NCBI GenBank assembly: GCA_017531765.1
Contig: JAFXKJ010000081.1
Span: 1-37,683 of the forward strand
Length of the DNA stretch: 37,683 bases
Reading direction: 5' to 3'
DNA from: Clostridia bacterium
GTDB lineage: Bacteria > Bacillota > Clostridia > Oscillospirales > CAG-272
In this document: one piece after another, positions 7,784 through 15,732 of the stretch
How positions within the stretch are numbered: position 1 is the stretch's first letter
Layout: every line of letters starts with the position of its first letter
The notes under the pieces: model-generated
The model's input: the letters and a program-made list of their open reading frames with translations, nothing else
What the model was told of the DNA's origin: nothing
Databases searched by the model: none
Program-made: the position numbers and the translations under genes

Positions 7784-7812
7784 TTGATTTTATTCGAATT
7801 TTGTGATACCAT
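7784..7812 (+). promoter_or_regulatory. Likely sigma-A promoter of the DivIVA-like gene
   Basis: TTGATT (7784-7789) and TACCAT (7807-7812) are separated by exactly 17 bases. The -10 ends 43 bases before the start codon of the coiled-coil gene, and GGAG follows about 30 bases later. Confidence 0.5.
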
Positions 7813-7855
7813 ATAGTTACGAATTCCAAATATTATCGACGGAGTCATAAAGAAA

Positions 7856-8767
7856 ATGAAAATGTTCAAAACCTCTGTGAGGGGGTTCAAAAAAAGTGAC
7901 GTTAACAATTACATAATCGAGCTTAACAGAGATTTTTCCGACACAAAAGTAAATCTTGAGTTGCAGATAACGGATCTTAAGGAAAACTTAAACCGTGCCG
8001 AACAGCGGCTTGAAGAATCAAAAATCAATGAAAAACGCCTTGAAGCCACTTTGGCGGAGCTTGAGACTACCAAAGCTGATAACAGCAAGCTGCAAGATGA
8101 GCTTGATTCCCTGAATGCTTCCTTAAGTGCAACAAAAGAAAAGAATTCCGAATTATGCGAAAAGCTCACCGCAGTTGAAGCTGAACGGGATGATCTTTCT
8201 CTTCAGCTTTCGCAAAAAGATGAGACTATCAAAAAGCTGGAGTCTGAGTTGGCAGGTGCAAGAGATACTGTCACCTCATGTGGTATTAAAGTCTCAGATC
8301 TTGAAGGAAGTCTGAATGAGGCATTGTCTCGCCTGAGCAGTACCGAAGAAGACCTTACCGAAGCAACCGTACGCAACTGCGAGCTTGAAGCACTGCTCAA
8401 GAAGGTAACCGAAAAGCTTGTCGCTTACGAGTCCGAGTCTGCTACAAATGCCGAACGGGAAATTATCACAAAAAAAGCAAGGAAAGCAGACTCAGCGCTG
8501 ATAAATGCCGCTTCAAACGTTACGTCAACTGTTAACGGTGCTGTAATCGAAAGTGCAGAATCCTGCCTGAAGGAGTTCCAGCAATTTGCGGACAAGGTTC
8601 AGTTTACATCGAAAAATGCCATAAGTGAGCTTGCCGACGAATACAGTATGCTTGCTTCCCGTGCGGCATATTATTGCGACGTTCTTGATTTGAGCACTAA
8701 AAAAACGCTTTCCGAATTCAGAGGAAAGGCAAAAGCGATCTGTAACGATCTGAGACAGGATTCATAA
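7856..8767 (+). CDS. DivIVA-like coiled-coil protein
   Basis: Residues 1-25 (MFKTSVRGFKKSDVNNYI core) match the DivIVA/GpsB lipid-binding motif, an F-x-RG-[FY]-x-x-x-[ED]-V pattern. A long heptad-type coiled coil runs from about 25 to 195, rich in Leu, Glu and Lys. A helical, less charged C-terminal part (about 215-303) follows. DivIVA proteins bind curved membrane and recruit division or cell-wall machinery. This one differs in its long coil and distinct tail, so the partner is unknown. GGAG lies 12 bases upstream of ATG 7856. It is 14 bases before an XRE regulator gene and probably cotranscribed with it. Confidence 0.7.
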   Translation: MKMFKTSVRGFKKSDVNNYIIELNRDFSDTKVNLELQITDLKENLNRAEQRLEESKINEKRLEATLAELETTKADNSKLQDELDSLNASLSATKEKNSELCEKLTAVEAERDDLSLQLSQKDETIKKLESELAGARDTVTSCGIKVSDLEGSLNEALSRLSSTEEDLTEATVRNCELEALLKKVTEKLVAYESESATNAEREIITKKARKADSALINAASNVTSTVNGAVIESAESCLKEFQQFADKVQFTSKNAISELADEYSMLASRAAYYCDVLDLSTKKTLSEFRGKAKAICNDLRQDS

Positions 8768-8781
8768 TCAGAAAACAAAAT

Positions 8782-9645
8782 ATGAAAAATTCAATTAACA
8801 ATATCGGCAGTAAAATAAAAGCTGTGCGTCGTCAGAGAAACATGACTCAAAACGAGCTTTGCGGAACTGAGCTCACACGTAACCATCTCAGTCTGATCGA
8901 AAGCGGCAAATCTCTCCCGTCGGTCAAAACCATTTGCTATATTGCGGAACGTCTTGATATACCCGTCGGGTTTCTGTTTTCGGACGATGCCAACGAAGAC
9001 GCCAGATTTGCTAACTTTTTTGTGGCAGATGAGCTTCGTGCTTTTTATTCCGACAGAGATTATAATAAGGTCATTACTGTTTGTGAAACCATTCCCGATA
9101 ACATGAAAAGTGATGAGATATGCTATCTCTACGCAATGTCACTTTATGCCTATGCATTTTCATTCGCCGAGCGTTTCGATTTCACCGAAGCTTCAGCCTT
9201 AATGAAAGCGGCGTCAAAAATTCAGCAAAGGTGCTCGTATCTCTCAAAGGATTTCACCAAAGCAACTGAATATTATCAAAAGCTGTTTTCAGCGGTTACA
9301 GCCGACGTTATACCTCAAGAGCTATATGATCTTCATGAAGCATCATCTTACGTGCCTTGCGAGCTGATCCTATATCACTCTTTTCTTGCAGGTAACAAAG
9401 TCGAAAGCGGTTTTTTCACAAATTTACGTCTGCGACAACACACGGAAGCTGTTTATCTCAGGGATTCAGGAGACGTTAAACACGCCTTTGTACTGCTTTT
9501 TGAACTGTCTGAGCTTTCCTCTCTTCCCTATTACATGAAATACCGTGTGTACAACGATTTGGAATCGTGTGCAGAAGAAGTGGGAGATTACAAGGTAGCT
9601 TACTCAGCCGCCAAATTCAAGCGTGAGCTTATAAGTAAATACTAA
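8782..9645 (+). CDS. XRE-type regulator with helical-repeat C-terminus
   Basis: The N-terminal HTH (about 8-63) reads IGSKIKAVRRQRNMTQNELC, then NHLSLIESGKSLPS and a PVGFLF linker, typical of XRE/Cro domains. Residues 80-287 look all-helical and tetratricopeptide-like, with paired Tyr/Ala-rich helices. This resembles RRNPP-type peptide-sensing regulators in outline only; no peptide gene is seen beside it. It follows the DivIVA-like gene by 14 bases and ends before a strong terminator, so the two form an operon. It might regulate its own operon or a division or sporulation step. Confidence 0.75.
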   Translation: MKNSINNIGSKIKAVRRQRNMTQNELCGTELTRNHLSLIESGKSLPSVKTICYIAERLDIPVGFLFSDDANEDARFANFFVADELRAFYSDRDYNKVITVCETIPDNMKSDEICYLYAMSLYAYAFSFAERFDFTEASALMKAASKIQQRCSYLSKDFTKATEYYQKLFSAVTADVIPQELYDLHEASSYVPCELILYHSFLAGNKVESGFFTNLRLRQHTEAVYLRDSGDVKHAFVLLFELSELSSLPYYMKYRVYNDLESCAEEVGDYKVAYSAAKFKRELISKY

Positions 9646-9702
9646 AAGATGATAATGGGGCGTCCCATTAAGAAGATAAGTCTGCTCCCAATGATAAATA
9701 TT

Positions 9703-9745
9703 ACCGCCGCCACTGTTTGCCTATCTAACAGTGGCGGCGGTTTTT
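9703..9745 (+). terminator. Strong intrinsic terminator
   Basis: Fifteen-base perfect arms (9703-9717 and 9727-9741) are GC-rich (core CCGCCGCCACTG), with a 9-base loop and a T-run to 9745. It ends the DivIVA-like/XRE operon and sits between convergent genes. A small extra hairpin (AATGGG/CCCATT near 9654-9669) lies just before it. Confidence 0.9.
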
Positions 9746-9768
9746 AAGACATTTTGGAGATTCAAAGC

Positions 9769-10419
9769 TTACGTCAGTGTATCGTCATAAATTTTGTAAC
9801 CGTAATTTCGTTTTGAAACTATTATGGGAATCAGCGATATTCTGAGGGATTTTTCAACGATACTTGCAACATGAACTGCGACAGTATGCTTGTCATTGCT
9901 TTGAGGCAGACAGTACGCCGCAATCTCTTTCGCAGTACACCATTTTCCTTTGCATACCGAGATATGTCTGAGAATCAGATTTTCAGTGTATGTAAGGAGA
10001 AGAAATCTTCCCACGTACAGTGTTTTATTACCGATCTGAGAAAACCGTTTATATGTATACGACATGGGGGTTATTCCGTATTTAACGAAAAGTATGTCAG
10101 TCACCCGGTTTAATATTGCAGATTTTTCAAGCTCATAGATGGCGGCTCTCACGTTTACGATCACGACCGTTTCCGGATCAAGCTTCTTCATTTTATATTC
10201 GAATAAATAGGCGGAATCACTGAAAAAGATGTTCACCAGAGAATCGCTGATCTTTTCATATTCTTTAAGCGCACAAGGCAAATATGAATTAAGGAACATC
10301 TCTCGCAGCTCTTCCCCTCTTTTGCTGTTTCTTACATCGAAAATACAAATCATACAAATATACACTTTCACAAAACGGACACCGAAAAGTGCCCGTTTTG
10401 AACTTTTATTGTTATACAT
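9769..10419 (-). CDS. Atypical response-regulator-like protein with winged-helix end
   Basis: The C-terminal third (about 135-216) looks like an OmpR/PhoB-type winged helix: FLLLTYTENLILRHI, CTAKEIAAYC, VHVASIVEKS, and the closing RNYGYKIYDD wing. Residues 23-120 have beta-alpha alternation like a receiver domain (MICIFDVRN, then VVIVNVRAA) but lack the usual acidic pair and phosphorylated Asp pattern. No histidine kinase is adjacent. ATG 10419 overlaps the oadA stop in ATGTATAA and has AAGG upstream, suggesting translational coupling; a start at 10353 is also possible. As the last gene of the decarboxylase operon it may report on that pathway. The overall family is not recognised. Confidence 0.6.
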   Translation of the reverse strand: MYNNKSSKRALFGVRFVKVYICMICIFDVRNSKRGEELREMFLNSYLPCALKEYEKISDSLVNIFFSDSAYLFEYKMKKLDPETVVIVNVRAAIYELEKSAILNRVTDILFVKYGITPMSYTYKRFSQIGNKTLYVGRFLLLTYTENLILRHISVCKGKWCTAKEIAAYCLPQSNDKHTVAVHVASIVEKSLRISLIPIIVSKRNYGYKIYDDTLT

Positions 10420-11809
10420 TGTGGACCTTATTTTCTTTATCGGAGTTCACTGCATCAACACCGTAAAGCTTATTCTTGCGGAACTCAAAGAACTTCGTGG
10501 CAACCTGACCGAAGAGAGCATAGGAGAGAACGTCTTCATCCTGTTCAAGATAAGGTCTTATCTCTTCTCGAAGAATGTCAAGCTCAGGCTTCAGAAGATC
10601 TGCGGGACGGCAGGTGATGGGTTCCTCGGCGCCGATGATCTTTTCTCTGAATTCGGGAGTAACTTCAACGGGAGATCTGCCGTACTCACCGCGGATCATT
10701 CCTTTGAATTCCTTTGAGACCATCTTATATCTCTCGCCAGTGATAACGTTAAGCACCGCCTGTGTTCCGACGATCTGAGACGTGGGAGTTACAAGAGGCG
10801 GGAAACCTGCGTCCTCACGAACACGCGGTACCTCTGCAAGAACCTCTTCAAATTTATCGCTCTTGCCCTGCTGCTTAAGCTGAGAAACAAGGTTAGAAAG
10901 CATTCCTCCGGGAACCTGGTAGGTAAGTCCGTTTACGTCAACCTTAAGAACCTTGGGATCGAGAAGTCCCGAGGCAATATACTTTTCTCTGATGGGAGTA
11001 AAGTAAGAGTTAATCTTGTTGAGATCGTCCATCTTAAGTCCCGTATCATACTCTGTACCTGCAAGAGTAGCCACAATAGCCTCTGTAGGCGGCTGAGACG
11101 TTCCCATTGCCATGGGGGATATTGCAGTGTCTACGATGTCAACACCCGCCTCCACAGCTTTAAGAATCGTCATAGATGCAAGACCCGTCGTATAGTGAGT
11201 ATGAAGCTGTACGGGAATCTTTACCGCGCCTTTTATAGCCTTAACAAGGTCATAAGCCGCGTAAGGTGTAAGAAGACCTGACATATCCTTTATGCAGATG
11301 GAATCCGCGCCCATTTCTTCAAGCTCTTTTGCGTACTTTGCAAAAGATTCATTGGAGTGAACGGGACTTATGGTATAGCTGACAGCCGCCTGAACATGAC
11401 CACCTTCCTTTTTGGTGGCGTTGATAGCGCATTTAAGGTTACGTGAATCGTTGAGGGCATCAAAAATTCTGAGAATATCAATACCGTTTGCGATGGACTT
11501 CTGAACGAAATATTCAACAACATCATCTGCATAGTGACGGTATCCGAGAATATTCTGACCTCTGAAAAGCATCTGAAGCTTAGTATTCTTAACACTGTCG
11601 CGAATCTTTCTAAGTCTTTCCCATGGGTCCTCGTTTAAGAATCTGAGGCACGAATCAAAAGTAGCACCTCCCCATGCTTCAAGGGAGTGATAACCGACAC
11701 GGTCGAGGTCGGCAAGTATGGGAAGCATTTCCTCAGTGGTCATGCGTGTTGCCACAAGTGACTGATGCGAGTCTCTGAGGACTGTTTCTGTAATTTTTAC
11801 TTTAGCCAT
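10412..11809 (-). CDS. oadA: Oxaloacetate decarboxylase alpha / 5S-type carboxyltransferase
   Basis: It transfers a carboxyl group between oxaloacetate (or pyruvate) and biotin. From ATG 11809 it is 465 residues. The TIM-barrel carboxyltransferase begins with TETVLRDSHQSL (Asp13 metal site). The carbamylated-lysine motif is CIKDMSG (Lys174), with metal histidines in LHTHYT (203, 205). The C-terminal PYC_OADA domain includes NGLTYQVPGGMLSN. No biotinyl domain is fused; biotin sits on the separate carrier encoded upstream. The frame runs to 11854, but MAKVKITE is the family start. It follows oadB by about 60 bases in the minus-strand operon. Confidence 0.92.
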   Translation of the reverse strand: MAKVKITETVLRDSHQSLVATRMTTEEMLPILADLDRVGYHSLEAWGGATFDSCLRFLNEDPWERLRKIRDSVKNTKLQMLFRGQNILGYRHYADDVVEYFVQKSIANGIDILRIFDALNDSRNLKCAINATKKEGGHVQAAVSYTISPVHSNESFAKYAKELEEMGADSICIKDMSGLLTPYAAYDLVKAIKGAVKIPVQLHTHYTTGLASMTILKAVEAGVDIVDTAISPMAMGTSQPPTEAIVATLAGTEYDTGLKMDDLNKINSYFTPIREKYIASGLLDPKVLKVDVNGLTYQVPGGMLSNLVSQLKQQGKSDKFEEVLAEVPRVREDAGFPPLVTPTSQIVGTQAVLNVITGERYKMVSKEFKGMIRGEYGRSPVEVTPEFREKIIGAEEPITCRPADLLKPELDILREEIRPYLEQDEDVLSYALFGQVATKFFEFRKNKLYGVDAVNSDKENKVHNV

Positions 11810-11870
11810 AATATTACGTTTCGGTATAAGGGGGTAGATTTGCGCACCGCGCACCCTTACACGTTAATTA

Positions 11871-13082
11871 TCAAAGAAGACCTGCGCTGTTGAGACTGAG
11901 GAATACTCCCGCCGCAACCGCAGAACCGATTACACCTGCTACGTTAGGTCCCATAGCATGCATTAAAAGGAAGTTTGACGGATTCTCTTTCTGACCGACA
12001 GTTTGGGCTACACGCGCCGCCATAGGAACAGCGGAAACTCCCGCAGAACCGATAAGAGGATTGACCTTTCCCTTTGTAAGCACGTACATAAGCTTTCCTG
12101 CCAAAAGTCCTCCGATTGTAGACAGGCAGAACGCGGTAAGCCCCAGCGCAATTATATAGAGGGTCGTGGGAGCAAGGAAGTTTTCGGCGTTTGCGGTAGC
12201 GCCTACGGATATACCGAGGAAGATAGTTACGATATTGATAAGCTCATTCTGTGCTGTCTTGGAAAGACGATCCGTAACACCTGACACATTAAGAAGGTTA
12301 CCCAGCATAAGAAGTCCTACAAGAGGCGCCGCATCGGGAACGATAAGGCAAACGATAACCGTTACAACTACGGGGAACATAACCTTTTCAAGCTTAGACA
12401 CGGGTCTGAGAGTAGTCATTACTACCTGTCGCTCTTTCTTGGTGGTAAGAAGCTTCATCAGGGGCGGCTGTATCATGGGAATAAGAGCCATGTAGCTGTA
12501 TGCAGCAATAGCGATAGCGCCGAGAAGTGTGGGAGCCAATTCCTTAGTTACAAGAATCGCGGTAGGACCGTCGGCACCGCCTATGATACCGATAGATGCT
12601 GCGGCAGCGGGAACAAATCCGATAAGAATAGCACCTGCGTAGGCGACGGGTACGCCAAACTGAGCAGCAGCACCGAGGAATAATGACTTGGGGTTAGCGA
12701 TAAGGGGTGAAAAGTCGGTCATGGCACCGATTCCGAGGAATATCAGAGAGGGGTAAATACCAAACTTTACACCGAGATACAGGAAATCAAGCAGTGAGCC
12801 TTTGGACACAACGTCTTTCACCATATCAATCATCAGAGCCTTTGAGTCATCACCGGTTTTAGTAAAAAAGTCCATGTGAAAGAGATCAGCTCCGGGAAGA
12901 TTGGCAAGAAGCATACCGAAAGCAATGGGAATAAGCAGAAGGGGTTCAAAACCTTTTACTACCGCAAGGTAAAAGAGTACACCGATTATGACGTACATAA
13001 CAAGCGTCTTTACCAAAAATACAGGGTCAGAAGCAAGCTCTGCTATTCCGGTAGACTGCATAAAATTTTTAATCAGTTCCAA
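11871..13082 (-). CDS. oadB: Na+-translocating decarboxylase beta subunit
   Basis: This multi-helix membrane protein decarboxylates carboxybiotin and uses the energy to pump Na+ outward. It has 403 residues and about ten membrane segments. The conserved IGIIGGADGPTAI motif is present with Asp171, the equivalent of the essential Na+-site Asp in the family. A second conserved region, NFLLMHAMGPNVAGVIGSA, lies near the C-terminus. Its presence shows that the complex is coupled to a sodium gradient, unlike a soluble transcarboxylase. It lies 33 bases after the biotin carrier gene and before oadA. Confidence 0.95.
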   Translation of the reverse strand: MELIKNFMQSTGIAELASDPVFLVKTLVMYVIIGVLFYLAVVKGFEPLLLIPIAFGMLLANLPGADLFHMDFFTKTGDDSKALMIDMVKDVVSKGSLLDFLYLGVKFGIYPSLIFLGIGAMTDFSPLIANPKSLFLGAAAQFGVPVAYAGAILIGFVPAAAASIGIIGGADGPTAILVTKELAPTLLGAIAIAAYSYMALIPMIQPPLMKLLTTKKERQVVMTTLRPVSKLEKVMFPVVVTVIVCLIVPDAAPLVGLLMLGNLLNVSGVTDRLSKTAQNELINIVTIFLGISVGATANAENFLAPTTLYIIALGLTAFCLSTIGGLLAGKLMYVLTKGKVNPLIGSAGVSAVPMAARVAQTVGQKENPSNFLLMHAMGPNVAGVIGSAVAAGVFLSLNSAGLL

Positions 13083-13115
13083 AATTCAACACTCCAATCT
13101 TTATTGACAGTGGAG

Positions 13116-13499
13116 TTATGCAAGAGTAACGATAGCGTCACCCGTGTTTACTGTAGCGCCCTGAGGAGCATTTACGGCAGTAACCGTACCACCTGTGGGA
13201 GCGAAAATCTCATTCTCCATCTTCATCGCCTCAAGGATGCAAACGAGGTCATCTTTTTCGATCTTGTCACCAACCTTAACGTTCATCTTAAGGATAGTTC
13301 CGGGCATGGGAGCCTTTACCGCTTCGCCGCCTGCGGGAGCAGGAGCTGCCTTGGGGGTCGGAGCCGCCTTGGGTGCAGGTGCGGGAGCAGGTACTGATGC
13401 GGGAGCCGCGGGAGCTGCGGGGGTAGTTGCTACTTCACCGATCTCTTCTACGGTTACTGTGTATGTTACACCGTTTACGGTTACGTTATAATTTTTCAT
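13116..13499 (-). CDS. Biotin carboxyl carrier subunit
   Basis: The 127-residue protein has a short N-terminal beta segment (MKNYNVTVNGVTYTVTVEE), a flexible Ala/Pro linker (about 25-58) and a C-terminal biotinyl domain. The biotin-accepting lysine is in EAMKMEN (Lys93). It shuttles carboxybiotin between the soluble carboxyltransferase(s) and the OadB pump, like MmdC/GcdC or the 1.3S subunit of transcarboxylase. It is the only biotin carrier in the operon, so both carboxyltransferases would have to share it. Confidence 0.93.
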   Translation of the reverse strand: MKNYNVTVNGVTYTVTVEEIGEVATTPAAPAAPASVPAPAPAPKAAPTPKAAPAPAGGEAVKAPMPGTILKMNVKVGDKIEKDDLVCILEAMKMENEIFAPTGGTVTAVNAPQGATVNTGDAIVTLA

Positions 13500-13526
13500 G
13501 CTGAATATACCTTTCTGAGCAAAATT

Positions 13527-13949
13527 TTAAGAATTCCAAGGTTTACCTGAGTTTTTTCTTTTGAAAGAAACCACTCTGAACGGAAGAACATTACCGTCTT
13601 CGGAAACAGATGCAAGATAAGCCGCAAGAGCCGCTGTAATTACTGCGACGGTTACGTCATCATCACAGCTTACCGATTCGGTAACTTCAGTGACAGGGGC
13701 AGCTGTCTCTTCCTTAACACGGGGAGCTTGTTTTTCGTTAATCTCTTTACTTTTTGAGCCCGCTTTGTTCTGGATGCCGTTGATAACCATACTGATCACA
13801 GACTGTGAAAAGAAGATTATAAATATTACCGAAAATACAAAAGCCATTAAAACGAGTATCATCTTTCCGCCGTTCTGAAGGCGCTCGGCGACACTCATTC
13901 CGTTACCGAAAGTTTTTTCGGCTGTAGCCAATAATGTGAAAGTATTCAT
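13527..13949 (-). CDS. OadG/MmdD-like membrane anchor subunit
   Basis: The 140-residue protein has one membrane helix (about 30-55, LVLMAFVFSVIFIIFFSQ), a charged linker, then a short segment VTVAVITAALAAYLA, and ends RKNSGKPWNS. This one-helix N-terminus plus a C-terminal tail matches gamma/delta subunits that hold the carboxyltransferase to the beta subunit. Sequence in this family is weakly conserved, so the call rests on layout and position between the 12S-like gene and the biotin carrier gene. Confidence 0.8.
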   Translation of the reverse strand: MNTFTLLATAEKTFGNGMSVAERLQNGGKMILVLMAFVFSVIFIIFFSQSVISMVINGIQNKAGSKSKEINEKQAPRVKEETAAPVTEVTESVSCDDDVTVAVITAALAAYLASVSEDGNVLPFRVVSFKRKNSGKPWNS

Positions 13950-13973
13950 CTTAGAGATCCTTTCTTCACTTTA

Positions 13974-15440
13974 TCAAAGGGGCATAATGAGATGTCTTCT
14001 TGATGAAACAGCAGTACTCTTGGCACTGAGCATGGCAAGGGCTGCTCCGATACGCTGTCTAAGCTCTTCGGAGCTTATGATATCGTCAATCTCACCGGAA
14101 GCCGCAGCCTCAACGGGATTCGCAACTGCATCATCCCACTGCTTTTCAAGCTTTTCTCTTGTATTGTTTGCGCTGATCTCGTCATTGAAGAAGAACGCAA
14201 CCGCAGTTTTGGCATTCATTGCGGCAATCTTTGCACTGTCAAGAGCGAAAACAATATCTGCGCCAAGTGACTTTGAACCCATAACGGTGAAAAATGATCC
14301 GTATGCTTCTCCTGTGATAACAGTGATCATTGGAGATGACACCGCACTGTATGCAGATGCAAGCTTGGCAATTTCGGATGTGAACGGGGACATTTCCGAC
14401 ACATCTGAGTTATCAAAGCCCTTACTGTCAACAAGAGTAATAACCGGAATATTGAAGCTGTCAAATAAAGAAACAAGTCTTGCCGCCTTGCGCGCACCCT
14501 TAGCGGAAACTTTTCCGGCGGCATTAGCTTTGTCGGTTGCAATAACACCGACAGCCACTCCGTCTACAGAAGCAAGTCCGCCAACTATCTCGTTTGCATA
14601 TGTTCCGTAGAGCTCGATAAATCTTCCGTCGTCAACAAAAGCATTAATCACTGAGCTTACGTCCGACGTGTCGAACGAAACCTGTCTGTTGATATTATCG
14701 GAAGAAATGTCTGAGGGAGTACCTTCTGCATTGTTGGAGGGAAGATACTTCAAAAGCTCACGGACGTCAGTCACGGCAGAAGAGGTGTCAGAAGCAGCGA
14801 GAGCCGTTACACCCGCGTCTGAATCACTGCCGGATGCTGTATTGAATTTGGGGTTCACGGAAAGCTCAGCGCCGTCACATTTAACAACAAGATCAAACAT
14901 ACCGCAAATAACAGATGCGCCACCCGCAACAGAGCCGCAAACAACGGCGATCTGAGGAATAATTCCCGATGCCGAGGATACGGTCTTCATGATCTTACCG
15001 TAAGCAGCAAGAGCTCTGACTCCTTCGGGAATGAGTGCACCTGCTGATTCAAAAAAGCCGACAACCGGTGCACCGTTCTGAATCGCAAGTCTGTACAGCT
15101 CACATATTTTACGGGCGTGAGCTTCACTTACAGAACCTGAGGTGCGGGAGATATCCTGAGAAAACGCGTAAACGAGTCTGCCGTCTACAGCTCCCCACGC
15201 ACAAATCACACTTTCAAATTCATAGCTGTCTTTTGTGTCAAATTCCGAATTTCTGCGTCTTACGTACGCACCGATCTCGGAAAAAGTACCTGCATCGAAG
15301 AGCTTTTCAAGTCGTTCTCTTGCACAGGACTGTGAATTCTTTCCGTTGTCTTCTGCAAGCAACGCACGGAGCTCAGACGCGTTTTTTGTTCCGATTTTAT
15401 CTTGAACGCGAGAAAAAGACTCAAGGTTAAATTTGTCCAT
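13974..15440 (-). CDS. 12S/MmdA-like acyl-CoA carboxyltransferase, divergent
   Basis: This 488-residue protein has the two crotonase-like halves of MmdA, PCC-beta and transcarboxylase 12S. Family traces: SAGALIPEGVRALAAYGKI (132-150), CGSVAGGAS (first oxyanion Gly173-Gly174), GSKSLGADIVFA, and a KHGN-like end RRHLIMPL. Several conserved sites are altered: the usual VDVPGFLPG loop is VDSKGFDNS (338-345), TGKAYGG is TGEAYGS, and MGPEGA is MNAKTA (408-413), which removes the glycine expected at the second oxyanion site. Activity or substrate may therefore differ. AGGAGG precedes ATG 15440. It opens the operon and would pair with the shared biotin carrier. Confidence 0.8.
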   Translation of the reverse strand: MDKFNLESFSRVQDKIGTKNASELRALLAEDNGKNSQSCARERLEKLFDAGTFSEIGAYVRRRNSEFDTKDSYEFESVICAWGAVDGRLVYAFSQDISRTSGSVSEAHARKICELYRLAIQNGAPVVGFFESAGALIPEGVRALAAYGKIMKTVSSASGIIPQIAVVCGSVAGGASVICGMFDLVVKCDGAELSVNPKFNTASGSDSDAGVTALAASDTSSAVTDVRELLKYLPSNNAEGTPSDISSDNINRQVSFDTSDVSSVINAFVDDGRFIELYGTYANEIVGGLASVDGVAVGVIATDKANAAGKVSAKGARKAARLVSLFDSFNIPVITLVDSKGFDNSDVSEMSPFTSEIAKLASAYSAVSSPMITVITGEAYGSFFTVMGSKSLGADIVFALDSAKIAAMNAKTAVAFFFNDEISANNTREKLEKQWDDAVANPVEAAASGEIDDIISSEELRQRIGAALAMLSAKSTAVSSRRHLIMPL

Positions 15441-15690
15441 GAATGTCCTCCTAAATATATAGTTTTGATAACGAATCCGCGCAAATATAATCTCAATACA
15501 CCATTATCAGTATAATCAAAAACATTACGCCTAATTATAATTATGATACAACAAATTTATGAAAATTTCAACAATCCGTGAAAATGTTTACAGTCTTTTA
15601 ATATTTCCCGAAAACACGAAACATATGAAAATACAAAATAAAATATTTCCCTGTAATTTTTGATAACTCAGATTATTTTATGACATTTTA

Positions 15691-15699
15691 TGGTATAAT
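15691..15699 (+). promoter_or_regulatory. Extended -10 promoter of the amidohydrolase gene
   Basis: TGGTATAAT is a perfect extended -10 (TGn plus TATAAT), ending 33 bases before the start codon. No good -35 is visible, as is common for extended -10 promoters. The rest of the 292-base gap (15441-15732) is AT-rich; apart from the oad operon ribosome site I see nothing clear in it. Confidence 0.55.
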
Positions 15700-15732
15700 A
15701 ATAAGCACAGTATTTCCCAAACGGAGTAAGAC

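Noticed and set aside
10229..10717. A 162-residue plus-strand frame across the oadA end and the regulator gene.
   Set aside because: It crosses two well-supported minus-strand genes and has no domain or ribosome site.
15441..15732. Search for tRNA, riboswitch or RNA structure in the AT-rich gap between the decarboxylase operon and the amidohydrolase gene.
   Set aside because: No paired stems of note and no T-loop or box motifs; only the extended -10 and ribosome sites stand out.
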